DNA from: Pseudolabrys sp. Root1462
Lineage (GTDB): Bacteria; Pseudomonadota; Alphaproteobacteria; Rhizobiales; Xanthobacteraceae
Direction: 5' to 3'
Assembly (NCBI RefSeq): GCF_001426945.1
Contig: NZ_LMFS01000001.1
Coordinates: 3,203,643-3,267,642, forward strand
DNA: 64,000 nucleotides
Made by a program: the position numbers and the translations under genes. Each line of letters begins with the position of its first letter. The first letter of the stretch is position 1. Under the pieces are notes generated by a model that worked only from the letters and a program-made list of their open reading frames with translations, was not told where the DNA came from and did not search any database. Below, piece by piece: positions 25,632-34,302 of this stretch.

Positions 25632-26213
25632 TCATCCCCGCTTCGCCTTCTTGCGCGCGTACATGGCGCGGTCGGCGTCCGCGATGATGTCTGCCGCGGT
25701 GGCACTGGAGCGCAGCACGACACCGCCGGCGCTGGCGCCGACCGACAGTTCGACGCCGGTATATTCGGCACGAGCGCGGGATATCACCGATTCGAGATCG
25801 GCAGCCTTGGCCAGCATCGCCCCTTCATTGGCATTCCACATCAGAACACCGAACTCGTCGCCGCCAAGCCGGGCAACGACGTCGGACGCGCGGACATGGG
25901 CGGCTAGGCTTGTGGCAACCGCCTTCAGCAGCACGTCGCCGGCGGCATGGCCATACCGATCGTTGATCGGCTTGAAGCCATCGAGATCGATGAACAGCAG
26001 TGCCGCGCCGGTGCCGTAGCGCTTGAGATAGGCGAGCGAGCGAGTCAGTTCCCGCTCGAAGCCGCGTCGGTTGAGTATCTCGAGCAAGGGGTCGACGTCG
26101 GCACGAGCCTCGAGCTCGGCGATCCGCTGCTCGGCGCGCGCCAGGTCGCGCCGCAGGCGAGCCACCTCCGCCATAAGTTCTTTCGGCGGGGTCTGCGAAA
26201 GATCGCTGGTCAT
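25632..26213 (-). CDS. Diguanylate cyclase with N-terminal coiled coil
   Basis: A 193-residue cytoplasmic protein. Residues 10-40 form a coiled coil (ELMAEVARLRRDLARAEQRIAELEAR). The rest is a GGDEF domain with DPLLEILNRRGFERELTR, FIDLDGFKPINDRYGHAAGD and an intact RLGGDEF active site; no RxxD inhibitory site is visible before it. It makes c-di-GMP from two GTP, with dimerisation probably through the coiled coil. Start uncertain: MTSDL at 26213 was chosen, but an ATG at 26258 would add 15 residues; neither has a strong ribosome site. Located upstream of and divergent from purE. Confidence 0.87.
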   Translation of the reverse strand: MTSDLSQTPPKELMAEVARLRRDLARAEQRIAELEARADVDPLLEILNRRGFERELTRSLAYLKRYGTGAALLFIDLDGFKPINDRYGHAAGDVLLKAVATSLAAHVRASDVVARLGGDEFGVLMWNANEGAMLAKAADLESVISRARAEYTGVELSVGASAGGVVLRSSATAADIIADADRAMYARKKAKRG

Positions 26214-26398
26214 GAGCCGTTGAAGCTTGTGAGCCCGCCCGGTCCGCGCCGGACACATAAGGGATAGCCGATTCGCTTAGGGATCATAGTGTCCGGCGAA
26301 GGCAGAACGCCCGGTTTCGCCTTGCCAGCGGGGGTTCAAAACCTATAATCCGCCGCTTTCCTGCGCCGGGGGTGGCGCTGTACGGGGAGCAATTCAAC

Positions 26399-26881
26399 GT
26401 GGCAAAGCCGGTCGCCGTGATCATGGGCAGTCAGTCCGACTGGGCCACAATGAAACATGCCACCGATACGCTCGACGCCCTCGGCATCGGCCATGAGGCG
26501 CTGATCGTATCGGCGCACCGTACGCCGAAGCGGCTTTACGACTTTGCCCATTCTGCTCGCGACAAGGGCTTCAAGGTGGTGATCGCCGGCGCCGGCGGCG
26601 CGGCGCACCTGCCCGGCATGGCGGCCTCGATGACGCCGCTGCCCGTGCTCGGCGTACCGATGAACACCCATGCGCTCGAGGGCAAGGATTCGCTGCTGTC
26701 GATCCTGCAAATGCCTGGCGGCATTCCGGTCGGCACCTTGGCGATCGGCAAGGCCGGCGCCATCAACGCTGCGCTGCTCGCCGCGGCCATCCTCGCGCTG
26801 TCGGATGCCAAGATCGCCAAGCGCCTCGATGCGTGGCGTGCCAAGCAGACCAAGGCCGTGGCGAAGAAGCCGAAAGACTGA
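26399..26881 (+). CDS. purE: N5-carboxyaminoimidazole ribonucleotide mutase
   Basis: A 160-residue class I PurE, converting N5-CAIR to CAIR in purine synthesis together with PurK. Active-site segments: [10 protein letters not shown] near 9-18, [13 protein letters not shown] near 40-52, and [15 protein letters not shown] with the conserved His, then [26 protein letters not shown] start at 26399 was chosen because GGGGAG lies 9 bases upstream and the family starts at (M/V)[10 protein letters not shown]; an earlier in-frame GTG at 26372 is possible. purK follows after a 100-bp spacer with two palindromes. Confidence 0.95.
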   Translation: MAKPVAVIMGSQSDWATMKHATDTLDALGIGHEALIVSAHRTPKRLYDFAHSARDKGFKVVIAGAGGAAHLPGMAASMTPLPVLGVPMNTHALEGKDSLLSILQMPGGIPVGTLAIGKAGAINAALLAAAILALSDAKIAKRLDAWRAKQTKAVAKKPKD

Positions 26882-26904
26882 TGCGGATGCCCCAGATTCC
26901 GTTC

Positions 26905-26924
26905 ATTCCCGCGCAAGCGGGAAT
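26905..26924. repeat. Palindrome 1 in the purE-purK spacer
   Basis: ATTCCCGC-GCAA-GCGGGAAT, a perfect 8-bp stem. It belongs to a class of short dispersed palindromes (GCGNAAGCGGGAATCCAG type) common in this bacterial group. In RNA it would fold between two genes of one pathway. Confidence 0.6.
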
Positions 26925-26952
26925 CCAGCGCTATAATTTATCGAAGAACCTG

Positions 26953-26972
26953 GTCCCCGCTTTCGCGGGGAC
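26953..26972. repeat. Palindrome 2 in the purE-purK spacer
   Basis: GTCCCCGC-TTTC-GCGGGGAC, a perfect 8-bp stem ending 11 bases before the purK start. Its position could limit access of ribosomes to purK or stabilise the upstream message. Confidence 0.6.
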
Positions 26973-26982
26973 GAACGGCTAG

Positions 26983-28068
26983 GTGTTCATGCTCAAACCC
27001 GGATCCACCATCGGCATTCTCGGCGGCGGCCAACTCGGGCGCATGCTCGCGCTCGCGGCCGCGCGGCTCGGCCTGCACTGCCATATCTATTCGCCGGAGA
27101 AAGACTCCGGCGCGTTCGAAGTGGCGAAGGCCTACACCTGCGCGGCTTACGAAGACGAAGCCGCGCTCACCAAGTTCGCGGCATCGGTGGATGTCATCAC
27201 CTATGAGTTCGAGAACATCCCGGCACGCACCGCCGAGGTGCTGTCGAAGCGCAAGCCGGTACATCCCAATCCGAAGGTGCTGCAGACGACGCAGGATCGC
27301 CTGGTTGAAAAGAATTTCGTCTCCAGTCTGAAGATTTCGGTCGCGCCCTACGCGCCGGTGCATTCGGCGGCGCAACTCGTCGCCGGCATCGAGAAAGTCG
27401 GCCTGCCCGCGGTGCTCAAGACCACGACCATGGGGTATGACGGCAAGGGTCAGGTCAAGATCATGCCGGGCGACGATGCCAACGCGGCCTGGCGTTCGCT
27501 GAAGAACAAGCCTTGCGTGCTTGAAGGCTTCGTCAAGTTCCAGCGCGAAGTATCGGTCATCGCCGCGCGTTCGGCGGACGGCAAGGTCGAATGTTTCGAG
27601 GTGACCGAGAACGATCACCAGAACCACATTCTCAAGACGTCGACGGTGCCAGCCAAGGTCACCGAAGAAACCGCCAAGGAAGCCGAGAGGATCGCGGCGC
27701 GGATCGCCAAGGCGCTCGATTATGTCGGTGTGCTCGGCGTCGAGATGTTCGTCGTCAAGGTCAAGGGCAAGCAGGCGCTGATGGTCAACGAGATCGCGCC
27801 GCGCGTGCACAATTCCGGGCACTGGACGCTCGACGGTGCAACCGTCTCGCAATTCGAACAGCACATCCGCGCCGTAGCTGGCTGGCCGCTGGCGAAACCG
27901 CTGCGCCTCGGCCGCAAGGTGCAGATGACCAATTTGATTGGCGATGAAGTGCACGATCTCGAACCGTGGCTCGCCCTGTCCGGCACCTCGCTGCACCTCT
28001 ACGGCAAGACGGAAGCGCGCGCCGGCCGCAAAATGGGCCACATCACGCGGGTGTGGCCGGCGAAGTAG
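26983..28068 (+). CDS. purK: 5-(carboxyamino)imidazole ribonucleotide synthase
   Basis: A 361-residue ATP-grasp enzyme carboxylating AIR with bicarbonate to feed PurE. The N-terminal nucleotide fold is GSTIGILGGGQLGRMLALAAARLG; the ATP-grasp part shows LKTTTMGYDGKGQ, FVKFQREVSVIAARS and the metal-binding MVNEIAPRVHNSGHWT. GTG start at 26983, with an alternative ATG two codons later; the palindrome ends just upstream. Co-oriented with purE, so purEK is likely one transcript interrupted by repeat DNA. Confidence 0.95.
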   Translation: MFMLKPGSTIGILGGGQLGRMLALAAARLGLHCHIYSPEKDSGAFEVAKAYTCAAYEDEAALTKFAASVDVITYEFENIPARTAEVLSKRKPVHPNPKVLQTTQDRLVEKNFVSSLKISVAPYAPVHSAAQLVAGIEKVGLPAVLKTTTMGYDGKGQVKIMPGDDANAAWRSLKNKPCVLEGFVKFQREVSVIAARSADGKVECFEVTENDHQNHILKTSTVPAKVTEETAKEAERIAARIAKALDYVGVLGVEMFVVKVKGKQALMVNEIAPRVHNSGHWTLDGATVSQFEQHIRAVAGWPLAKPLRLGRKVQMTNLIGDEVHDLEPWLALSGTSLHLYGKTEARAGRKMGHITRVWPAK

Positions 28069-28142
28069 CGCCTCGGTTCGGCTTTCGCTTGCTCCGCACA
28101 GCGTCGTAGGCTTCCTGCAATTGCCACCTGCCGGAGCGTTCC

Positions 28143-28796
28143 ATGTCGAAACTGCGCGTCGCCTGTTTCTCCGTATCGCTCGACGGCTTTGGCGCCGGCC
28201 CCGAGCAGAGCCTCGACAATCCGATGGGTGCGGGCGGCATGGCGCTGCACGAATGGGTGCTTGGCACCCGCACCTTCCAGGCGATGATGGGGCTGGATGG
28301 CGGCTCGACCGGCGACGACGACGCCTTCGCCGCGCGCGGCTTCGACAATGTCGGCAGTTGGATCCTCGGCCGTAACATGTTCGGTCCGGTCCGCGGCGAC
28401 TGGCCGGACGAGAACTGGAAAGGCTGGTGGGGCACCAACCCGCCCTATCACGGCCCGGTCTTCATCCTCACCCATTACCCGCGCGCGCCGATCGCGATGG
28501 AAGGCGGCACCACGTTCCATTTCGTCACCGATGGCATTGAGACGGCGCTGAAGCGCTCCAGGGAGGCCGCCGGCGGCCGCGATGTCCGCGTCGGCGGCGG
28601 CGCGTCCACGGTCCGCCAGTACCTGCAGGCGGGCCTGATCGACGAGATGCACCTCGTCTTCTCGCCGGTGTTCCTCGGTTCGGGGGAACCCCTGCTCGCC
28701 GGTATCGACCTGCCGAAGCTGGGCTTCGAGCGCCGCGAGCATGTGCAGACCCCACTGGCCACCCACGTCGTGCTGGAGCGCCAAGCCAAGGCGTGA
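28143..28796 (+). CDS. Dihydrofolate-reductase-like (RibD C-terminal domain) protein
   Basis: A 217-residue protein of the RibD C-terminal/DHFR-like family. Blocks include FSVSLDGFGAGPEQSLDNP, VGSWILGRNMFGP, PVFILTHYPR and GGGASTVRQYLQAGLIDEMHLVFSPV, which form the NADPH-binding fold. It is not a true folate reductase or RibD fusion; members are NADPH-dependent reductases of unassigned substrate. GAGCG precedes the ATG. It follows purK by 74 bases on the same strand but shows no pathway link. Confidence 0.88.
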   Translation: MSKLRVACFSVSLDGFGAGPEQSLDNPMGAGGMALHEWVLGTRTFQAMMGLDGGSTGDDDAFAARGFDNVGSWILGRNMFGPVRGDWPDENWKGWWGTNPPYHGPVFILTHYPRAPIAMEGGTTFHFVTDGIETALKRSREAAGGRDVRVGGGASTVRQYLQAGLIDEMHLVFSPVFLGSGEPLLAGIDLPKLGFERREHVQTPLATHVVLERQAKA

Positions 28797-28941
28797 CATG
28801 GAACGCCCTGTCCGGCCGTGCCGCCAGGCCGAGAAATCCCGAAAACTCAACGATTTCGGTGGGGGTGGCGCCCTCCGAGGCCCATTCCCATATAGAAACA
28901 GAGGCAGGCGGTCCGAAAAGCGCGGTTTTGCCGCCTTTTGT

Positions 28942-28970
28942 TGGACTCGGGTCGCCAAGCCTGCTATAGG
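28942..28970 (+). promoter_or_regulatory. Probable sigma-70 promoter of rpsU
   Basis: TTGGAC at 28942-28947 and TATAGG at 28965-28970 with a 17-base spacer, the ideal distance. Transcription would start near 28977, leaving a leader of about 90 bases before rpsU. TCGGGT/ACCCGA inverted repeats overlap the spacer and start region. Confidence 0.6.
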
Positions 28971-29066
28971 CACCCGACTCGAAAGCCCTGCGATTACGCG
29001 GTTTTCGACCCGAATTTCGAACCCTCGACCGATATCGGCCAGATTGGCCTCAGCTAAGGAGCAAGC

Positions 29067-29369
29067 GTGCAAGTTCTCGTTCGCGATAACAACGTCGATC
29101 AGGCCCTCAAGGCGCTCAAGAAAAAGATGCAGCGTGAGGGCATCTTCCGCGAGATGAAGCTTCGCGGTCATTACGAAAAACCCTCCGAAAAGAAGGCCCG
29201 GGAAAAGGCGGAAGCGGTCCGCCGCGCCCGCAAGCTCGCGCGCAAGAAGATGCAGCGCGAAGGCCTCCTGCCCATGAAGCCGAAGCCGGTAATGGGTGCT
29301 GCTGGCGGTCGTGGCGGCGAAGGCCGTGGCGCCGGTGCCGGCGGCCGTGGCGGCGCGCCGCGCTTCTAG
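29067..29369 (+). CDS. rpsU: 30S ribosomal protein S21
   Basis: A 100-residue bS21: [33 protein letters not shown] is the conserved core, followed by a basic region ([13 protein letters not shown]) and a Gly/Arg-rich tail typical of alphaproteobacterial S21. It helps the small subunit engage mRNA at initiation near the anti-SD end of 16S rRNA. GTG start with AAGGAG five bases upstream. A strong terminator follows. A plausible promoter lies at 28942. Confidence 0.97.
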   Translation: MQVLVRDNNVDQALKALKKKMQREGIFREMKLRGHYEKPSEKKAREKAEAVRRARKLARKKMQREGLLPMKPKPVMGAAGGRGGEGRGAGAGGRGGAPRF

Positions 29370-29422
29370 GCGACCGACGCTGACATTCGGCGAATCGTCG
29401 GCTATCCTTCGATCAGATTTGT

Positions 29423-29458
29423 AACGCGGGCGTTTCCAACGCCCGCGTTTTCGTTTTT
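29423..29458 (+). terminator. Intrinsic terminator after rpsU
   Basis: AACGCGGGCGTT-TCC-AACGCCCGCGTT, a perfect 12-bp stem, followed by TTCGTTTTT. Confidence 0.93.
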
Positions 29459-29498
29459 GCGAGGTCACGTTCCGCCGCGCCAGCAAGGGAGAAACAAC

Positions 29499-29735
29499 GT
29501 GACCACCAAGCCCTGGACCCTTGGCGCCATTCGCGACATGAACCTGCAGCTCGAAGCGGCGTGCGCCGAGCCGGGCTGCGGCTGGTTCACCACTTACGAT
29601 ATCGACAAGATGGTCTCCGAGTTCGGCGCCGACTGCGAGCTGCCGACCGACGCTGGCGGTCTCACCTGCGGCCAGTGCGGCGCGCCGGTTGATTTCGGCC
29701 TCGCCGCAAAGGCGAAGCGCGCTGCAGCAGGTTGA
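29499..29735 (+). CDS. Small hypothetical protein with paired cysteines
   Basis: A 78-residue protein beginning MTTKPWTLGAIRDMNLQLEA, then CAEPGCGWF, CELP and LTCGQCGAP. The five cysteines include CGQC and C-x4-C arrangements suggesting a zinc ribbon. Function unknown. GTG at 29499 chosen since AAGGGAG lies 8-9 bases upstream; an earlier in-frame start lies inside the rpsU terminator region. Its neighbour on the plus side is a convergent secreted-protein gene. Confidence 0.7.
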   Translation: MTTKPWTLGAIRDMNLQLEAACAEPGCGWFTTYDIDKMVSEFGADCELPTDAGGLTCGQCGAPVDFGLAAKAKRAAAG

Positions 29736-29839
29736 CGATCTCACCTGGCGTATGGCGGCTTCGGGCGGCGGCTATATCGGCATCTGGCCGGAAATCCGCA
29801 TCGGCGATCGCGTCTTACGTACGCGCAGCCGCCTGACGA

Positions 29840-30145
29840 TTAGCGCACCACGACGTAGACCGTGCGGCCGGCCTGCACCACCGGACGATAAACGATCGTG
29901 CCACAGCGCCACATCTTCACGCCATTGACGACGACGGCAACGCACCCCTTCGGCAGAACATAGAGCGGCGCGCCCGGCGCGACGCCGACCCCCGGCGCAC
30001 CGAGCGCCGGACGCACGCCCGGCCCAGCGCGGCCAACGCCGAAGCCCGGATCGACCGCGTTGGCGGTACCGGCCATCAGCGCCATGAAGCCGGCACCAAG
30101 CGCAAAGACTGCCAAGGTGCCGCGAACTGTCTTTTCCTCAATCAT
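29840..30145 (-). CDS. Small secreted Gly/Pro/Val-rich hypothetical protein
   Basis: A 101-residue protein with a signal peptide (hydrophobic 9-28, cleavage near ANAVD). The mature N-terminus is a low-complexity Gly/Pro/Ala stretch (VGRAGPGVRPALGAPGVGVAPG), then LPKGCVAVVVNGVKMWRCGTIVYRPV with a possible disulfide pair and valine-rich strands. This VNG(V/x)xYWxCG-like block is common in small rhizobial envelope proteins; function unknown. AGGAGATCAGC precedes the ATG. Confidence 0.7.
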   Translation of the reverse strand: MIEEKTVRGTLAVFALGAGFMALMAGTANAVDPGFGVGRAGPGVRPALGAPGVGVAPGAPLYVLPKGCVAVVVNGVKMWRCGTIVYRPVVQAGRTVYVVVR

Positions 30146-30283
30146 GCTGATCTCCTATGGCGCGGATGATCCGCGCAATGGGAGGAGTTTCGTCAGATCC
30201 GCCGCGGCGAGAAGTGAAACTCTTTGGTTGGATCGCGGCGATTTATTTTTGGTTGGATCTCCGACCGCCATCCTACGGCTGTC

Positions 30284-31168
30284 TCACGACGGCCGCGGCC
30301 GGCTGAGCGCATCCAATCCCTCACGATAAGTCGGGTACCGCAACGTCACGCCGAGCACCGACTTCAGGCGATCGTTCCGCGCACGCCGGCAATCGGCATA
30401 GAAGCTGACTGCCATGGGCGACATGGATTCGCGCGCGACCTCAAAGGGGATCGAGGGCGGCGGCGCCACGCCGAGAAGCCTTGACGCATAGACGACCGGA
30501 TCGCCAGGGGGCGTCGGCTCGTCGTCGCAGACATTGAAGATTCCACCGACACGGCGAGCGAACGCGGCCTCGATTGCCTGTGCAATGTCGACGACATGAA
30601 TGCGGTTGAAGACCTGGCCCGGCTTGTCGATGATCCGCGCGGTGCCGGCCCGTACATTGTCGAGCGCGCTGCGGCCCGGACCGTAAATGCCGGCAAGCCG
30701 CAGGATGGTGACCACCGCGCCGGTACGTCGTCCGAATTCCAGCCATGCCTGTTCGGCATCGAAGCGGCGTCGCGTGCGGCCGTCCTTGGTGCGGCATTCG
30801 CTGGTCTCATCGACCCAGGCGCCGTCATAATTGCCGTAGACACCCAGCGTCGACAGATACACGACGTCACGCAGCCGCCCTGCCCGCATGAGGCGATCGT
30901 CGCAACAGGCAAGGACCGGATCGCCGCCCTCGCCGGGAGGGGCCGACAGTAGCAAAGCACTGGCTTGATCGACTGCCGCAGCCAGCTCCGGCGACACCGT
31001 ACGGCCAGCGAATGTCAGAACGGTACAGTTGGCTGGCGTCGCGGCGCCGAGCGCAGCAGCGCGGGCCGGATCTCGCACGGTGCCGACGATCGACGTCCAC
31101 CGCGCGGCATCACGCGCAAGATAGTGCTGAGCCGAAAAGCCGAGGCCGATTACGAGGAGGCTTGTCAT
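30284..31168 (-). CDS. NAD(P)-dependent SDR/epimerase-like protein (YeeZ type)
   Basis: A 294-residue extended-SDR-like protein. The nucleotide site starts LLVIGLGFSAQHYLAR, followed by VYLSTLGVYGNYDGAWVDE, a likely catalytic Ser/Tyr region, and ILRLAGIYGPGRSALDNV, VVDIAQAIEAA and FNVCDDEP. This matches the YeeZ-like branch whose substrates are unknown. The start is ATG at 31168 (MTSLLVIG), with a GTG 18 bases earlier as an alternative. It lies downstream of pntB on the same strand, separated by 38 bases. Confidence 0.82.
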   Translation of the reverse strand: MTSLLVIGLGFSAQHYLARDAARWTSIVGTVRDPARAAALGAATPANCTVLTFAGRTVSPELAAAVDQASALLLSAPPGEGGDPVLACCDDRLMRAGRLRDVVYLSTLGVYGNYDGAWVDETSECRTKDGRTRRRFDAEQAWLEFGRRTGAVVTILRLAGIYGPGRSALDNVRAGTARIIDKPGQVFNRIHVVDIAQAIEAAFARRVGGIFNVCDDEPTPPGDPVVYASRLLGVAPPPSIPFEVARESMSPMAVSFYADCRRARNDRLKSVLGVTLRYPTYREGLDALSRPRPS

Positions 31169-31206
31169 GGCCGCAGCGTTGGTCACGCCAAGGCGAAGCG
31201 CAAGCC

Positions 31207-32601
31207 TTACATCGCCTTGACGATCTGCTCGGTCATCTTCTTGGCGTCGCCCAGCAGCATCATCGTGTTGTCGCGATAGAACAGCGGATTGTCGATGCCG
31301 GCATAGCCCGAGGCGAGCGAGCGCTTGATGAACATCACGGTGCCGGCCTTCCAGACCTGAAGCACGGGCATGCCGTAGATCGGCGAGGTCTTGTCCTCTT
31401 CCGCCGCCGGGTTGGTGACGTCGTTGGCGCCGATGACGAAGGCGACGTCCGCTTGGGCGAACTCCGAGTTGATGTCCTCGAGCTCAAATACCTCGTCGTA
31501 CGGCACATTGGCTTCGGCCAGCAGCACGTTCATGTGGCCCGGCATACGGCCGGCGACGGGGTGAATGGCGTATTTCACTTCGACGCCTTCGGCCTTGAGC
31601 TTGTCCGCCATTTCCTTGAGCGCGTGCTGCGCCTGCGCCACCGCCATGCCGTAGCCCGGCACGATGATGACTTTCTGCGCGTTCTTCATGATGTAGGCGG
31701 CATCGTCCGCCGAGCCGAGCTTGACCGGACGCTGCTCAGCCGTGCCGCCGGCAGCCGCGGTTTCACCGCCGAAGCCGCCGAGGATCACCGAAATGAACGA
31801 GCGGTTCATCGCGTGGCACATGATATAGGACAGAATCGCGCCGGACGAACCGACCAGCGCGCCGGTGATGATCAGCGCCGAATTGCCAAGCGTGAAGCCG
31901 ATGCCGGCGGCGGCCCAGCCCGAATAGGAATTGAGCATCGAGATCACGACCGGCATGTCGGCGCCGCCGATCGGGATGATCATCAGCACGCCGAGCAGCA
32001 GCGACAGCGCGACGATGATCCAGAAATCCAAGGCGCTCTGCGACACGCAGAAGCCGTAGATGAAGAACACCAGCGCCAGCGCGATGACGATGTTGATGAT
32101 GTGGCGAAACGGCAGCGTAATCGGCTTGCCGCTCATGCGGGCAGACAGTTTGAGGAAGGCGATCACCGAGCCGGTGAAGGTCAATGCGCCGATGGCGACG
32201 CCGAGTGACATTTCGATCAGGCTCTGCGCGTGGATGTGGCCTTCGCTGCCGATGCCGAAGGCTTCGGGCGCGTAGAAGGCGCCAGCGGCGACCAGCACCG
32301 CCGCCATGCCGACCAGCGAATGGAAGGCGGCGACCAGTTCCGGCATCGAGGTCATCGGCACGCGGCGGGCGATCACCGCGCCGATGCCGCCGCCGATGGC
32401 GATGCCGCCGATCACCAGCGCCCAGGACACGGCACTCGCCGGCGGATGCGAGCCGAGCGTGGTCAGCACCGCGATGGTCATGCCGACCATGCCGAGAATG
32501 TTGCCTCGGCGCGAGCTATCCGGGCTCGACAGGCCGCGCAGCGCCAGGATGAACAGGACGCCGGCGACGAGATAGAGAAGTGCGACGAGATTGGCGCTCA
32601 T
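31207..32601 (-). CDS. pntB: NAD(P) transhydrogenase subunit beta
   Basis: A 464-residue PntB. The N-terminal half has about eight to nine membrane helices forming part of the proton channel; the C-terminal domain III binds NADP(H), with VIIVPGYGMAVAQAQHAL and the NDVTNPAAEEDKTSPIYGMPVL block. With PntAA and PntAB it couples proton influx to NADP reduction by NADH. Stop and start spacing shows an operon: 19 bases to pntAB upstream. Confidence 0.97.
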   Translation of the reverse strand: MSANLVALLYLVAGVLFILALRGLSSPDSSRRGNILGMVGMTIAVLTTLGSHPPASAVSWALVIGGIAIGGGIGAVIARRVPMTSMPELVAAFHSLVGMAAVLVAAGAFYAPEAFGIGSEGHIHAQSLIEMSLGVAIGALTFTGSVIAFLKLSARMSGKPITLPFRHIINIVIALALVFFIYGFCVSQSALDFWIIVALSLLLGVLMIIPIGGADMPVVISMLNSYSGWAAAGIGFTLGNSALIITGALVGSSGAILSYIMCHAMNRSFISVILGGFGGETAAAGGTAEQRPVKLGSADDAAYIMKNAQKVIIVPGYGMAVAQAQHALKEMADKLKAEGVEVKYAIHPVAGRMPGHMNVLLAEANVPYDEVFELEDINSEFAQADVAFVIGANDVTNPAAEEDKTSPIYGMPVLQVWKAGTVMFIKRSLASGYAGIDNPLFYRDNTMMLLGDAKKMTEQIVKAM

Positions 32602-32620
32602 GACCCCCGGCCCCCAGCCG

Positions 32621-32944
32621 TTATTTCTTTTTCTTCTGGTACATCGCGAGCATGCGCGAGGTGACCAGGAAGCCGCCGAAAATATTGATCGAGGCGAAGA
32701 TCAGCGCGACGAAGCCGAAGGCACGGGCCCAGATCGGGCCGTTGTCGTTGGTGACCAGGCCGACGCCAACCGCAAGCAGCGCGCCGACGACGATGACCGA
32801 GGAAATCGCGTTGGTGACCGACATCAGCGGCGTATGCAGCGCCGGCGTCACCGACCAGACCACGTAATAGCCGACGAACACGGCGAGAACGAAGATCGAT
32901 AGGCGGAAGACGAAGGGATCGACCGCGGTCGCAAGCTCGTGCAT
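32621..32944 (-). CDS. pntAB: NAD(P) transhydrogenase subunit alpha part 2 (membrane)
   Basis: A 107-residue membrane subunit: three hydrophobic helices covering SIFVLAVFVGYYVVWSVTPALHTPLMSVTNA and the GLVTNDNGPIWARAFGFVALI region, ending in a lysine tail. In this group the alpha chain is split into a soluble PntAA and this PntAB. GGAACGGGG precedes the ATG. The 146-base gap to pntAA is unusually long for the operon and holds a 36-bp palindromic hairpin. Confidence 0.95.
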   Translation of the reverse strand: MHELATAVDPFVFRLSIFVLAVFVGYYVVWSVTPALHTPLMSVTNAISSVIVVGALLAVGVGLVTNDNGPIWARAFGFVALIFASINIFGGFLVTSRMLAMYQKKKK

Positions 32945-33030
32945 GGGGCCCCGTTCCTTATTTGCTCATTCCAGGGCGCGCGACAGGCGCAGACCCGGAA
33001 CGCTGAAGTACGCACTCTGCCACCCGCCGG

Positions 33031-33066
33031 ATTCCGGGTTCGCGGCTTTCAGCCGCGTCCCGGAAT
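33031..33066 (-). repeat. Palindromic element inside the pnt operon
   Basis: ATTCCGGG-TT-CGCGGCT-TTC-AGCCGCG-T-CCCGGAAT: two stacked perfect stems (8 and 7 bp) with small bulges. It has the look of dispersed repeats of this group. As RNA it would form a very stable hairpin between pntAA and pntAB. Confidence 0.75.
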
Positions 33067-33090
33067 GACAGGGGGTGGATCGGCAACATC

Positions 33091-34224
33091 TTACGCCGCC
33101 GTCTTCGGCATGAAATTCGGATGCACGACCGCGCCGTCGCGCGTCAGCATGGTGGCCTTGATCAGCTCGTCGTCCCAATTGATCGCAAGCTTGTGCTCTT
33201 TCTTGTCGATCATGGTGTCGATGAAAGTGAGAAGGTTTTTGGCATAGAGCGCCGACGCCGACGCCGCGAGGCGGCCGGGCACGTTGAGATGGCCGACGAT
33301 CTTGGCGGGGCCGACCTGGACCACCTGCCCCGGCACCGCGCCTTCGACATTGCCGCCGCGTTCGACCGCGAGATCGACGATCACCGAACCAGGCTTCATC
33401 GAAGCGACCATCTCGGCGGTGACGAGCCGCGGCGCTGGACGGCCCGGAATCAGCGCGGTGGTGATGACGATGTCCTGCTTCTTGATGTGTTCAGCGACCA
33501 GAGCGGCCTGCTTGGCCTGATATTCTTTCGACATTTCCTTGGCGTAGCCGCCGGCGGTCTGCGCGTTCTTGAATTCCTCGTCTTCAACGGCGAGGAATTT
33601 GGCGCCGAGGCTTTCCACCTGCTCCTTGGTCGCCGGCCGCACGTCCGTCGCGGTGACGACAGCGCCGAGGCGCTTGGCAGTCGCGATCGCCTGAAGGCCG
33701 GCAACGCCGACACCCATGATAAACGCTCTCGCCGCCGGCACGGTGCCGGCCGCAGTCATCATCATCGGCATGGCGCGGCCATATTCGGCGGCGCCATCGA
33801 TCACGGCACGATAGCCGGCGAGGTTCGCTTGGCTCGACAGCACGTCCATCGACTGCGCGCGGGTGATGCGCGGCATCAATTCCATGGCAAAGGAAGTCAG
33901 CCCGGCATCGGCCATCGCCTTGAGCGCGGCATCGTTGCCGTAGGGATCCATGATGGCAACGACGATGGCGCCCTTCTTGTAGGACGCGATTTCGCCGGCT
34001 GAGGGCCGACGCACCTTGAGGACCATGTCGGCGTCACCGCCGACCTGATCGGCCAGCGTCGCGCCGGCGGCCTCATATTCGGCGTCGGGAATGCCGGAGG
34101 CGATGCCCGCGCCGCGGGCGATCACCACCTCGGCGCCGAGCGCCTTGAACTTCTTGACGGTCTCCGGCGTCGCCGCAACGCGCGGTTCGTTGGCCTCGGT
34201 TTCCCGTGCTACCGCGATACGCAT
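33091..34224 (-). CDS. pntAA: Re/Si-specific NAD(P)(+) transhydrogenase subunit alpha part 1
   Basis: A 377-residue soluble domain I binding NAD(H). It starts MRIAVARETEANEPRVAATPETVKKFKALGAEVV and contains RITRAQSMDVLSSQANLAGYRAV, then GVGVAGLQAIATAKRLGAVVTATDVR (Rossmann fold) and PGRPAPRLVTAEMVASMKPGSVIVDLA. The ATG at 34224 was chosen: GGAGG lies 8 bases upstream, whereas the longer frame begins with a TTG only 3 bases after it. First transhydrogenase gene; cytochrome oxidase subunit IV precedes it on the same strand. Confidence 0.97.
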   Translation of the reverse strand: MRIAVARETEANEPRVAATPETVKKFKALGAEVVIARGAGIASGIPDAEYEAAGATLADQVGGDADMVLKVRRPSAGEIASYKKGAIVVAIMDPYGNDAALKAMADAGLTSFAMELMPRITRAQSMDVLSSQANLAGYRAVIDGAAEYGRAMPMMMTAAGTVPAARAFIMGVGVAGLQAIATAKRLGAVVTATDVRPATKEQVESLGAKFLAVEDEEFKNAQTAGGYAKEMSKEYQAKQAALVAEHIKKQDIVITTALIPGRPAPRLVTAEMVASMKPGSVIVDLAVERGGNVEGAVPGQVVQVGPAKIVGHLNVPGRLAASASALYAKNLLTFIDTMIDKKEHKLAINWDDELIKATMLTRDGAVVHPNFMPKTAA

Positions 34225-34302
34225 CGACAATGCCTCCGCTCGCCCCGCGCGAGGTCTGACGTGTTAATCCCCGCCAGCCCCAGCGGCGATGATTATGCGT
34301 GA

